Part shown: in pieces, positions 46,725 to 58,100 of the stretch | Numbering within the stretch: the first letter of the stretch is position 1 | Layout: each line of letters starts with the position of its first letter | Source: Chalara sp. BL73 | Lineage: Eukaryota; Ascomycota; Leotiomycetes; Helotiales | Assembly (NCBI GenBank): GCA_918026815.1 | Contig: CAKJVC010000068.1 | Location: 1,736,001 to 1,800,000 of the forward strand | DNA: 64,000 nucleotides | Reading direction: 5' to 3' | The notes under the pieces: generated by a model | What the model was told of the DNA's origin: nothing | What the model saw: the letters and a program-made list of their open reading frames with translations, nothing else | Database searches by the model: none | Program-made: the position numbers and the translations under genes

Positions 46725-47650
46725 CTAATCTAAAAAATTGCTAATAATAATGAAGTTTTGGAGAATCTAACAACCGTGCTGCTAACTAGGGATACAATGT
46801 GAATTGTGACAGTTAACTTGTTGTTAAATTAATCACCAGAGGCTGCTTTGTTCTTGGAAATCCAGCTCTAATACTTAGTAACTGAAAGAAACTTTCTTTC
46901 TCAAAAAACTCAATAACTAACGTCCGTCCCTGCGTCGAGAGACGCACCCCATGACGAGACAAGCCATTAGTACTTTGAATTTAATTAATTCTAAATTTAT
47001 GAATCCACTAATAATTCCTGTATTTTTGTGTTAGTTATATTATATGACCACTCTTGAACAGTCCGAACCTCGGCTACTTTCAAAATTACGATTGAGTCGT
47101 CGTCGTCGCGCCTAATTGTAGAGAGCGTCAATTTGAAGTAAATAGGACTACTCGACCTACAACACCACTACGAGTACTTTGCGCCTTCAAACTCATAAAA
47201 CAGTTTGATTTGGGTTCCCGACCCTCGCCACAATAGTGAAAAGTCATTGTCAGCCTTGTAGTGACTAGGGAGTGGTATTTCATGCGACGTTGCCACTTCG
47301 TTTGACCCTTTCTATCAAGCGATCAAGGGTCTCTCCGTCATAGTCACGGTAAATAAAGTGGCACCACCCAGGTCTGCCAGTAACAAAATAAAATACGTGG
47401 GCAGAATGAAAACGGTGAGCCAACTTCCCCCCCTGTACTAGTCGCTTTTAAATGTGTAACCTCGGGCATAAATAAACAACATAGCCCGTGATACTAGTAA
47501 GTTTAGACTCTATCGATATTGGAAAGTGTTAATCCGTCTAGGCTTGGTTTGCTAGAGGCAACTCGGTGATCTTGTGAGCGCTAGCCTCACCTTTTTAACG
47601 TAGCCTTGGGATGCTACGTAGCCTCACGTACCTTGATCAACCTAAGCGAA
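46725..47650. other. Intergenic interval
   Basis: No gene or repeat recognised. Confidence 0.4.
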
Positions 47651-48517
47651 ATGGCCGATGCAAGGAGACTTTATTGCTTGTACATCTACTCCATGCTTAG
47701 CGTGTTCACTATAGCAGAAAATAATCTCGGTCCCTTAACAACAACGTTTACGCCTCCATCAACATGCTTTTTCACGACAGCTTTCCCCGCCACAGGTGGA
47801 GGTGAAGACGTTACTGGTGCAGGAGTTGCATATGCCGAGACCTACCTGCAAATAGTGTCCAATGCAGCTACTTCATGCTACCCTTCAAATTATGGCTATT
47901 CTGGCGACTCAAGCAATTATTTCTCCCCTGGACTCATATGTCCCTCAGGCTATTCCACCGGTGGATTCCTGACCACCTCAAGCGGGGAGACACTTGCTTT
48001 CTGTTGCCCATCGGGCTTTCGTCAACCTGGAGGTGACATTTATCATAAATGTTCGAAGACTATTATTGGAGTTTTGACAGCTTCTGCAGTTCTTACTCGT
48101 TCCGGGACTGGGCTTGAGTTTTATCTTGGGAGCATGAGTACTCAGTTTTCATCTACGGAACATACACTTTCAGCTAGTGGTATCCCTCTAAGATGGCGTG
48201 CTGTCGATCTTCCTAGCTCGCCAACCACGGCTACGAGCAACCCAAGTTCGATTTCCAGCTTTAGTAGCATCTTTTCTACGTCAACAGGCAGCAGGGTTAC
48301 CACCTTAAGCACAGATACACGATCTTTCACATCTACCAGCCAGTCCATATCGCCATCGTCAGCAACGAGTTCTACTTCCAGTGGTGGAGGTTTTTCGGGG
48401 AGCGACAAGATTGCACTCGGGGTTGGGGTCGGAGTAGGGGTTGGAATTGGACTCCCGGGAGCTATTGTTGCTTCAGTGAAATTATGGAAGCTGTTTCGAG
48501 CGCGGCCTCGTCCGTGA
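47651..48517 (+). CDS. Secreted/membrane protein with Ser/Thr stalk and one transmembrane helix
   Basis: Single exon, 288 aa, from the ATG at 47651 (a longer frame begins only at TTG). N-terminal hydrophobic signal (YCLYIYSMLSVFTIA). The ectodomain starts with PPSTCF, as in many fungal surface sensors, and has paired cysteines (CYPSNYGYSG, CPSGYSTGGF, FCCPSGFRQPGG). A Ser/Thr-rich stalk (about 185-245) precedes a Gly/Val-repeat transmembrane helix (KIALGVGVGVGVGIGLPGAI) and a short basic cytoplasmic tail (KLWKLFRARPRP). The plan resembles WSC-type or mid2-like wall sensors without a WSC domain. Localisation to the plasma membrane is inferred. Confidence 0.75.
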   Translation: MADARRLYCLYIYSMLSVFTIAENNLGPLTTTFTPPSTCFFTTAFPATGGGEDVTGAGVAYAETYLQIVSNAATSCYPSNYGYSGDSSNYFSPGLICPSGYSTGGFLTTSSGETLAFCCPSGFRQPGGDIYHKCSKTIIGVLTASAVLTRSGTGLEFYLGSMSTQFSSTEHTLSASGIPLRWRAVDLPSSPTTATSNPSSISSFSSIFSTSTGSRVTTLSTDTRSFTSTSQSISPSSATSSTSSGGGFSGSDKIALGVGVGVGVGIGLPGAIVASVKLWKLFRARPRP

Positions 48518-49836
48518 TAATTCCAGCTCGTAAAGCCAGTAGCTATGGAATATAACTCCAAAAGAAAAATATAGGAGATTTTAAGGCATGCACAGATTTT
48601 GCGATACTTGAAGTCAAAGTACCTATTGTTTTTTCCGGCATAGTGGGTTTTTCGCCACGCAGGGATGGAGGTTAATAATGTTCTGCTAACGGAAATCGAA
48701 GCCAGTACTTGCCAGCAAGCAGACTATCTCCGATTTTGTACCATCTGACCTCTGTAAGAATCTGTAAGATAGAGGTCAGGGCCTTCTTGGTAGGAGAAGG
48801 CGTTGGTGGTGAACTCGCAAAGCTTTCCGGAGGTGTGGTTTGCAATTGTTGCTGTGCACTCATGATGGATTTGAGTGCGTAAAGCTTTCGTGAGGTGTGG
48901 TTTGCAATTGCTGCTATACAATCATAATAGATTCGAGTGCAATGATCCTCAGACCTGTCATTGCGGAACGCACGAAATAGATGACTCCCGCTGCTGGCTC
49001 TGTCGGATCGGACCCGTAGTGCCTGAGGCCTTATTGTAGGGTATTATTTGATCAGACTAATTTAGGCCAATTTTCGCTAATTAGCACTAAATCCCGAAGA
49101 TAAACTATGCGGTATTTTGTGTTTCCTCCTCTTCTCGCACGGCGTAACTCCTGGACTTCTTGATTTTCCTCTGGGTGTCTTCAAAATTTGGAACTTTATT
49201 CTTTCTTTATAGAACTTTTCTCTAAGTGCTCCGAAATGCTAAGAAACCTGGACAGTCGTAATTAAGCAGGGGGGAATAGCTAGAGTAGCGATCGACGGCA
49301 TTAACAAAACGATCGACAGTATAATCAACCGTAGTCCTTTTTACAATACTAAGGAGCCCTCCTAGGGAGAAATAGTTAAAGAAAGTAACATATCAATAAC
49401 AACTCTATAAACTTGCTAAGAAAAAATTTGTGATTCTAAAACTGTAGATTCGTCTCTAGACGCAGTGTCAGATATTAAAACTCCCTTCTTTGAAGCATGG
49501 GTTCATTAATTTTGCCTTTGCTAAATTCAATTTGATGTTAATCTCCGATACTAAATGGTAACACTGTGCGTTGTCCATCTTTGAGGAGGTGAATGCGATT
49601 TTAGCATTAAAATAACTGATATGAAGTAATAACATCTTGAATATTCTCCAAGTATCAAGGTACATGATGCCCATTTCCATAGCCATAGTCGGATGGCCAA
49701 ATCTTTTGTCAGTTGTCCTTTCCGGGGCGTATTCCCGTTTTCAGCATCCATCATCACCACTTGACGCACCGCCTATTTTGAATGTGGTTCATATATCTAC
49801 TATTATTTTAGCGCTGTGTTACATTCTTACGCACAA
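48518..49836. other. Intergenic interval with a tandem duplication
   Basis: No firm gene. Holds a 62-bp tandem duplication (48817-48940). A 63-codon minus frame starts in its first copy. Confidence 0.4.
48817..48940. repeat. 62-bp tandem duplication
   Basis: 48817-48878 and 48879-48940 are direct copies (shared core AGGTGTGGTTTGCAATTG). Most differences are C/T or G/A transitions. On the minus strand the first copy encodes MSAQQQLQTTPPESFAS, the start of a 63-codon frame that I do not trust as a gene. Confidence 0.75.
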
Positions 49837-51141
49837 TCAATATCTTACTGGTTGTTTCTTCGGCACGTCTATCCATGCAGCCATCTGATATTGTACGACG
49901 TCCGCAGCTGTTAGTTGGAGGTTATATCCTTTTCCGTCCCTGCATGAAAATAGAAAATTCATCGGGAATAGAGGATTAAAAGGTGCCGCATCATGTATCT
50001 GCTTTATATCTTCCTTGGAAAGTCTTATTTTGATTGCTTCGTTAAATGCCTCGACATGCGCCGTTGACTGGACGCCAACAATAGGAAACACATATGGCGA
50101 CTGGTGAAACAGATATGCTAGCGCCTGGATACCATCAATATCGGTTTGAATATTAAAAATGGAAACCTTACAATACTTTGAAGTGTTCGTTGCTCTCGCG
50201 TGGCAATCTCCTCTAACGCGTTACAGATATGGATGTCATGTTCGTTAGGCATATAGTAGCTCTTCCTATCTTGGCCTTCTCGTTCTTTCTTCTCTCTTTG
50301 CTCTTTGGACAGCAATTGCCCTCCGCCGAGTGCAGCCCATGGTACTATTCCCATGCCTTGGTCCTCGCACATAGGTATAATCTCGGCTTCCATGTCTCGA
50401 AAGGCGGCATTCCACCGACCCTGATATACAGAAAATGGCGTGAGCCCATTCTTCCTCGCGTCTAATATTGTTAGCAGACCACAAATAGTGACTGGAGCAG
50501 AGGCACTGTGACTTTACATTCATTTGCCTTGACAACCACCCAAGCTGGGGTATCAGATACGCCAAGATACAGCACCTGTTTTGATAGAATATAGGTATGT
50601 AGGTGACTCATTACCTCCTCAACTGAAGTTGCAAAATCCCACCTTCGACGTTAATATTGTTGTAGTGGTGCTATGATGGGTAGAAAACTCACCAGTGAAC
50701 GTATAAGATATCGATATAGTCTGTATCGAGTTTACGGAGACTATCTCTGACAGAGATGAACATACTCTTTGCTGAATTTCCCGTAAAGTTGCTTTGGAGC
50801 GGTTCTTTATTATGATTATACGCACGATAGCCAGCCGAGTATTTCGTCGCGATGACCATCTGATCCCGTACACCACGTTTCTTCATCCACTCACCAAGAA
50901 GCCGTTCCGAGCTCTCGGCGTTGTATGTGTTGGAGGTATCAATGAAATTACCGCCAAGCTCGTAGAATTTGTCAAGAAGCACGAATGCATCCTCGCTCTC
51001 CCCGAAGAGCTCACTCCATTCATTTCCCAAACTGATGCCGCCCAGGCATATTGGTGATACTTTGACGGATGCAGTTGGGGAGAGCACTCTATGGTAAGCT
51101 AGTGCTGATCGAGGTTTTGGTGGTGGGTCAAAGAACGACAT
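49837..51141 (-). CDS. Aldo-keto reductase (norsolorinic acid reductase/AAD-like)
   Basis: Four exons: 51141..50693, 50642..50518, 50461..50172, 50124..49837; 383 aa, typical for the fungal AKR subgroup that includes aryl-alcohol dehydrogenases and norsolorinic acid reductase. Catalytic residues are visible: Asp and Tyr in NFIDTSNTYNAESSERLLGE, Lys in MVIATKYSAGY, His in DYIDILYVHWWDFATSVEE. Later motifs: VLYLGVSDTPAWVVVKANE, FSVYQGRWNAAFRDMEAEII, GMGIVPWAALGGGQLL and FPIVGVQSTAHVEAFNEAIK (NADP-binding end). All four exons are needed for the barrel. It catalyses NADPH-dependent reduction of an aldehyde or ketone; the substrate cannot be told and no biosynthetic cluster surrounds it. Confidence 0.93.
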
Positions 51142-52432
51142 TGGTACCGTTGTATTGAATTGCAGAAAAATTATGCTGGAATTGAAATATCAAAAGAGAA
51201 CTCTCTGATAGAGATGCTGCTGAAAGCGTTCGATATTATAGGTATTGTAAAGTATGGGCCCTTCAAGGCCCCACAACAACTTGTAGCAGCATCACGCTAA
51301 CGCAGGGTAAGCTGGTTGCATATCTGACCCAGTTTTGTGCTAAACCTAAGCTTTGTTCATGCGACCGAGCGGAGACGTGAAGAAGTCAAACTGATTTATT
51401 TCCATCACAAACTTTACTAGAGCTATTTTGATACGAAGTTCAAGAAAAAAGTGGCATTAAGAACTTTCATGTAATCGAGGCCTATTTGACGGGAGTGGAA
51501 GAGTGGGGTTGGAAAAGTCTACAGGTCGGAACCGAAAATGATATTAATAAGAATAAGCTTGCTACACCTTACTGAAGGATGGCCTTTCTAATGTGTATAG
51601 GGATAAAGATAAACTCGCCATCCTTTTCCCCATCCCATATAGGACTCTCTGTGTACCGACAGGTTCATTTCTTGATTTCCAGGGTTCTAGTTAATTCACG
51701 CTCGATCTTGAGACCTGACACTTCGAATGCGGCCTTCCTTGCTTCGACCTGCCCAAGTATGGATAAAGGATGAATATATGGAATATATGGGAGCGGATTA
51801 ACTCAGCTGACCATCGTCCTTAGCGCCAGCTATATGAAGCTGGTAAGGAAATTACTCTGCACGAAACCGTCTGAAATCGCATCGGATAGACAGATTCTAG
51901 CTATCTGGGCTCCGTGCCACTAGAGCCCCCAAATTTTATACCTAGGCCAAGAATGTCCTATGAACTCAGCTTCTTAGGTTGAACATAGAAGGCCCTCTAA
52001 TTGGTTGATTCTACTGCAGTATCCATTCATCACGAACTGTTAATGAGAAGCCGTAGGTTAGTCATGGCTGAAAGGATGTTTAGAATACGGCATACTTAAT
52101 ACATCGATACCATGCCCATATTTTTAAATGAGAGTTTCAACTTGTCGAGTCTCTACCCAGAGCAATAATAGATCAGGTTATTTTCGGATTTGAGAGTTGC
52201 TGGGAAGACTTCAGACCTTGACAAGAATTTTATTCTGCCGCTACCAGAGAACGAAGCTATAATAGCAGTAGAGCAGAATTAAATTAGCTTGACATGATTC
52301 CATGTTCGCCTGCGCCTAATAAGATATCTCTCAAGTGCCAAATCCATAAATCTCACACCACAATTTTCCTAAATCCCATCGAGATACATCAGCTCCCAGT
52401 TCCTCTTTAATCACTCACAGTGCAGTAACATC
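51142..52432. other. Intergenic interval with a possible coding remnant
   Basis: No intact gene. On the minus strand, about 51580-51775, one frame reads QVEARKAAFEVSGLKIEREL, a TGA where Trp would fit, then TCRYTESPIWDGEKDGEFIF. It looks like real but decayed coding sequence of unknown family. Confidence 0.35.
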
Positions 52433-53018
52433 TCACGCTTCTTTCGCCTTTTCTCCCACGCCCACTTCCCCAAACAAGCCCAGCACAGTCGCCCAACGCA
52501 CCAAATTTAATAGAACACTAACGCCCACATTACCACAGGTTGTAAGATTCCAACCGGTAATATTCCAGAAGTAGTCCGACCCTACTGCTTTATATGCAGC
52601 CCATATGTGCCCGTAATCGGCGAGCGCGATAGCGATCAGGTATCGCTTGGCGATACGTGCATCCGTTGTCCAGCAGCATATCACGGCTACAGCGGCGACC
52701 AGGAGAAACAAATTGAGCAACTGCATGGTTAAACCAAGCGACTGTGGGCTGAACTGACTTTCTTTGATAGCAACGTGTGGTGCTTGGCTTGTGTAGTAGG
52801 TGAACAAGCCGGAGGGCTTGGTATATGCTTCTATGTTTGCATAAATGCTGTGCCGCTACATCAGGTAACTTTCATTTCCAAGAATTTTGAGGGGAGAATA
52901 GTTTGCATCAGACGAGAGTATATAATCAAAAAGAATGAAAGGGTAGAACATACAGAATAAGAGGTTCGATGATGCCGAGGATGATGAACGGGACTGTAGG
53001 TAAGCAGGTAACGGCCAT
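52433..53018 (-). CDS. Small multi-pass membrane protein (fungal DUF7704-type)
   Basis: Two exons, 53018..52954 and 52847..52433, phase 2; 159 aa. Exon 1 gives the first membrane segment (MAVTCLPTVPFIILGIIEPL). Exon 2 adds a loop (YTSQAPHVAIKESQFSPQSL), then helices LNLFLLVAAVAVICCWTT, RYLIAIALADYGHIWAAYKA and VGVSVLLNLVRWATVLGLFG. The order and the DYGHIWAAYKAVG segment match a family of short four-helix fungal membrane proteins known only as a domain of unknown function. The acceptor choice (GGCACAG) is the one that keeps frame; the nearer GTAG site would not. Confidence 0.85.
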
Positions 53019-53748
53019 TTTGTTTATGAAGTGGGATGTGATTAGATTTTACAATTAGCGGTATCCAAAGAATGAACTAAATGTACTGGGGGGTGGGGGG
53101 CGATTCTGAGGTTTCTATGAGAATTAGAAAAGGGAGGTTAAGATAGAGTTCTGAGGTAAGCTGAAAATGTCCCGTTGCAGACCAACAACGCCAAGATGGT
53201 TAATGAGCGGTTCCTTAGAGGCGCAATTCAACGCATCATAACTCGTTCTCAACCTATTAAGGTGAGCAGACACATTGTGGAAATGTGAGCTTTCCTGTCA
53301 CCTCTATTGCCGAGGCCGTTGTGTTTCCCTAATCCCAACCCTAACCCTAGACTCAGGGTAAACATATCGTGGCTTCCAAACTTCGTAACCCATATAGATG
53401 TATGGTAGAATTTGATAGAACCGAGGTAAAGAACAAAGGTTTATGTATGAACAAGTTTCAGTCTAGAAAGGATGCCCTTCTCAAATGTACTCGGATTGAT
53501 TTCAATGTATCTTCACTTGTTGGAACTCATTAGATTTTGGCTATCATGGCTTTCCCTCATAGACAAAATTCCTATATGGTGTTGGAAAATCCAGAGTAAA
53601 AATTATTAGCTATCAAAAGTCATACATTCTCCACAAAACCCTTCAACCTGGCCAGTTCAAGTGGAGCCTCGCACGTATGAAAGCTCCGTCTGACCGCCAT
53701 CCACAAATCGTGGTATCATCTTATCTCTCTAGCAACAAGCTCGCTACA
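53019..53748. other. Intergenic interval
   Basis: No gene. Contains a G-rich run (about 53088-53101) and a short telomere-like CCCTAA stretch at 53327-53350. Confidence 0.4.
53327..53350. repeat. Short interstitial telomere-like repeat
   Basis: CCCTAATCCCAACCCTAACC followed by CTAG; degenerate copies of the fungal telomere unit TTAGGG. Too short to indicate a chromosome end by itself. Confidence 0.5.
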
Positions 53749-54350
53749 TCAATATTTTTCTCCTAATAGACACCGCAGCGTAGTCTGCTGTCCATCCAGA
53801 CCAGCAAGATTCACCAACCCAGGAATATCATGTGCTTTCTCAGGCGACCTAGAAAGAAAGTTGATCGATAGACACGTTTTATCCAGCAGACATTCGACTA
53901 TTTTGAGTTGATTGGGATTGGTAGGGCTATCCCCTCCAGCTGTCTTCAGCATCAAATATCAGTAGCAGACTCATCTTGGTAGCACAATATATATCTATAT
54001 TCTACGAACCTGGGCAACAGCATCGGTATCTGCAATAGTTCGTCTATGCTTTACAAGCATTTGGGTTTCTTTGAAAAACGGCGATCCCGCGGCTCTCGTC
54101 ACAGGCGTTAAAAACTATTCGATGGCTTCGTTAGGACTACATCCATGATCAATGCACCAACGAATTATAACTTCGTTCCGTATAGCGGCTTTAAGTTTAT
54201 TAGTCATAGTTCTTGTGTAAAATTTGAACACGCTCACGGCCATGTAGCTTTTGCCATGTCGGGATGCTTTAGATCCATTCTCTGCTCAACTAACAGATCT
54301 AGAACCTATCAGATCATGAAGTGTTTGGTGCAATGTAGATAGAACCTCTT
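53749..54350 (-). pseudogene. Decayed ankyrin-like gene fragment
   Basis: Minus-strand reading gives MTNKLKAAIRNEVIIRWCID-HGCSPNEAIE, a stop, FLTPVTRAAGSPFFKETQML ... TIADTDAVAQ, a probable intron, then TAGGDSPTNPNQLKIVECLL-DKTCLSINFLS ... PGLVNLAGLDGQQTTLRCLL and a stop at 53749. The x-HGCSPN / x-TPV-x-AA / helix pattern is that of degenerate ankyrin repeats. At least one in-frame stop and no credible start are visible. Parent gene not identifiable. Confidence 0.5.
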
Positions 54351-55139
54351 CGATACTGGCTTGGGAGCCAATCCTACAAAGATGCACGAAGCGTTAAATA
54401 GTCGGTGACTTATTACATGTGCTTTGAGTATAGTATGAGTTGGGCTTGGGGCCCTGGGAGGGGGCTGGTGATAGGCCCGGGAAAACGATTTCCGGTTCTT
54501 GTGGGTACTATGATATTTTGATAATTATTCTTTAGTATATGTAAACAAATTACTAGGTCGAGCCGGGGTGCACCATGGTGATATAGAATACCAACCAACA
54601 GTGCCATTGTCACGACATTTAGATTTTGATCGAAGACTTTCCAGTTCGTAAGGGGCTTCGCCACAAATATAGCACTTTCGGCTAACAGCAGCAATTTAGT
54701 AATGCTCCTTAATGTGCATCGAGGGGGGAGGTATCTACGACCTTGGCGGGCTCTGATACACTTCTACGAAATTGTCACGAAGGAAATAACAAGGTCGTCA
54801 GATGAAAGATTTCGTTTATATATTCATCAAACTAGTCTTCAACAGTGTCTCCCAAAATCCTCCTTCCACTACTAAAAAAATCATACAAGAATATAAACCA
54901 CATCCACCATCAGCCCATGCTCAACATGTTATTAATCTCATCCCCAGGTTACAGTCATTTGCTGTCACTTAAGAAGTAGGAAGATGAGCGAATAAGGAAA
55001 TCGTTAGTGGTTTTGCAAGGCCGTGGTGGCGGTCATAAGAACACAATCCGTGGATTGCGTTTGAGATGAAGCAAGGAAAGACATTAACTTCGTAAAGAGA
55101 GCCCTAGATTGGGATATGTTATAGTAAGAGACATTACTT
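54351..55139. other. Intergenic interval
   Basis: No convincing gene; a 93-codon minus frame (54413-54694) has no domain or splice support. Confidence 0.4.
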
Positions 55140-58100
55140 TTAGTCGTGACGCCTCATAAGGCTATTTCTGCTCTTCTGTTTCTGGTGCTCGGGTCGTTGA
55201 GAGCCGGATGCTGCGCCAATTGTTGTGCTGGGTGTGCGGCCCTTGATTGAATGAGTATGTAAATGTCCGACGTCGTGTTTACCTGCGGGAGCGTTAGGTA
55301 TATTTGCCAGTCAAAAACAAGGGACTCCTTACCGTCGCAACATGCTCGCACATTCTCGAGTTTGTCGGACTCTCTATCTTGTTTTTCAATCATCTCTCGT
55401 AGATCCTCAGCACTGTCATGCACTTCGCTTGCCTCATAAATACTGTTGTCGCCGCCAATGCTTTGCCTGCCATGCCTGCTGGAAAAGCTGGACAGACGAC
55501 CATCTTTCCCAGATTGCCACATGTTACTCAACCGACTGAACGTACCCATTGAAGGACGAGATGAAGTTGGTTTGGATTGAGCAAGTTGAGGCTGAGGGGC
55601 AATTCCAGCAGACGCGCGTGTGGGTGATTCATTACGTGTGGTTCTGCTGTTGTACGAAGACAGTGAAACTGGACCTGGGCGAGTTTTGCTTCCAAACCCA
55701 GGGTTGAACTCATTGACATCCTCTTGAGTGAGAGCTCCGGTGACTACTTCTGAAGCTTCTGCATCAGCAGTCCTCAGTAACAAGTACGACAAAGCATTAA
55801 ACCATGTTTCATGGCGCTGTCCGGTTGTAGCAGTAAACTTAACGGCACGACCAGGTGTCACAATTACCAAACTCTTGCGATGCAATCCTGGTGGCATGGG
55901 ATTGTCATCGGTCACTACACGCACGGCTTCAATCGGAACACTCTTTGCCTTCAATTCTGCTCGACCAGCTTGGGATGGGTCTCGATCACTCCAGTATAGT
56001 GTTCTGGTATAGGGATGGACCCAGAAGTAGCGACGGTGTCGGTTCTCAGACATAGAGCCACGGCCAGCCTTACGTGTATATTTCCATAGGTACTCGCCGA
56101 TCATTGTTTGAGTTATGGCATTGATCATCCGTGGATCCGTGCCAGGTTCAATCCCATCCGGTAACATGCCAGGGCGAAGGTTGAACCGAGTGTCAACTTC
56201 GGAGGCAAATGATGTGACAGAGGAGCGTCTAGATCGGGCGGTGCTAGTGGGAGATTGTACTTCGCCAGTGCGATTGAAGGCATGAAGCCCTCTAGGGGTG
56301 GTACTAGTCGCGATGGGACTCAAGGGAACCTGATTACTTGGTGTCCTTGGTCTGAATGACGGGTTGGATCTATATGCAGATGCTGGCAATGGCGGAGGGC
56401 CCATGCTACCTGGGCCACCATTAGAAGACCCAGTGCGTTGTGCAGCGGCGGCAATGACTTGTTTGTGGTCAGTAGGCAATGGTGGGTGAATACTCGATAT
56501 GGAGTTCTTCCTAGTACTTCCGGCACTTGTTGGGCGCTTGATAGGGACAATGTCGTGCACCAAGTCAGGATCAACCATCTTCGGCTTTGCACGACCTATG
56601 CTGCCAATGCTTTCCTGCGACTTGCGGCCCTTGAGGCCATGGGAAACACCAGCAATACTTCTTACAGGAGACACAGGCGCCCGGCTACTGTCTTCAGCTA
56701 GAATTTTAGCCTGCCTCCTAGAATTGAGAATTTCATCAATTTCCTCGGCTGTAAGGGCGGTTTGAGAGCTTTCGTCCACAGTTTCGATACGTGGTTTCTT
56801 GGGTGATGATGATCGCTGAATTGCATTGTGGGACAGCTCTTTGAACGGCCGCTGCGACTCTGGTGTCTCGGCAAGCGGCGAATCGCTTGGTGATTGTCTA
56901 GTTTCGTCTTCGGCAATAATGGGAGTTGATGGGGCTTTCTTGTTCCAGCCACCAAAAACAGCTCCGACGATGGTTGGTTTTGGGGTCTCTGGCTCCTTTT
57001 CTTGCAAGGTTGATTCTGCATCATCTCTGGGAAGTATAACAGCATGCTCACTTGGGCTGCGAGGTGGTGGGGCCTCAATGGGCTCCGTATCAATCGACTG
57101 GATAGATGAAAAGACGAGGGGTGAGGGTATAACTATGGGGGCGAGTTTTGGAGACGGGGCTGGTGGTTGCTTGGGTGTAGCCGGAAGAACTGGAGACTCG
57201 GGCTCGACATACTCCGAATAAATGGTGGATATCGACAATGGAACAGCTTTCGACCCGAGAGTGGCAAGGCTAGCCAGAGGGGTATGAGCTCTCGAGCTCG
57301 GTGGTGAGGGAAACTTGGCTAGCTTCTCATCCATGAGCACGGGATCATATTGAGAGCTCCGGTCACTATATGTCGAGGCTGAAATTGGCCTAGAGCTTTC
57401 AGGTGCATCAACTTTGAGAAGATTATCAGCATCAGCATCATACCATTGACTAGCAGCATCAGCTGTCGTGGAAGGAGCCTTTGAGGGCATATGCTCATGT
57501 GACAAATGCGCGGCGTCAGATATAGCAGCACCACCAAGCACTGCTCCACCAATCACTGGCAAATCATGCTTTGGATAGGCTGGCTCTTGTTCCCAAGGAT
57601 CTGTAACCATACCAGAGTCGACCATGGGTACCTTTGGCATCGGCGGTGGAATTGGTTCGGGGATAGCTACAACTTCAGGGAGAGCAGGGAGAGCAGTCTG
57701 AGGGGTTGGAGGCTCTGGTTCCCATGCCTCAGTCATCATTCCAGAGTCTACCATTGGCAATTTCGGTACTGAAGGCGGTAGGATCGAGACAGGAGCTGGT
57801 GTACCTTTCGCAGTGCTAGGTCTTGAAGCTGGAGTTGCAGACTGAGACAGAAATGTGCTACGACTTGGTGTTCCTTGAAGGGATTCATCCTCATCGCTTA
57901 TGTTGCCTAGTTCAGCAAACAAGCTTTGTCCAGCTTGTGGTGTTCCATTCTGACTGCTGTTGGCGAAACTTGCCGGGCTACCCTCTTGGAACTGTGGCTC
58001 CTCACTCGCCATTCTCAACCGTCTACTGGCACCACGATTGACCTTGAGTCGCAAACGCTGGGGCTGAGCTGTGGGTGTCTTAACTTCCTCATAGCTATAC

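Noticed and set aside
48672..48863. 63-codon minus frame starting in a tandem repeat
   Set aside because: Too short, no domain, start lies inside the duplicated unit.
54413..54694. 93-codon minus frame
   Set aside because: No domain match and no clear link to the ankyrin relic next to it.
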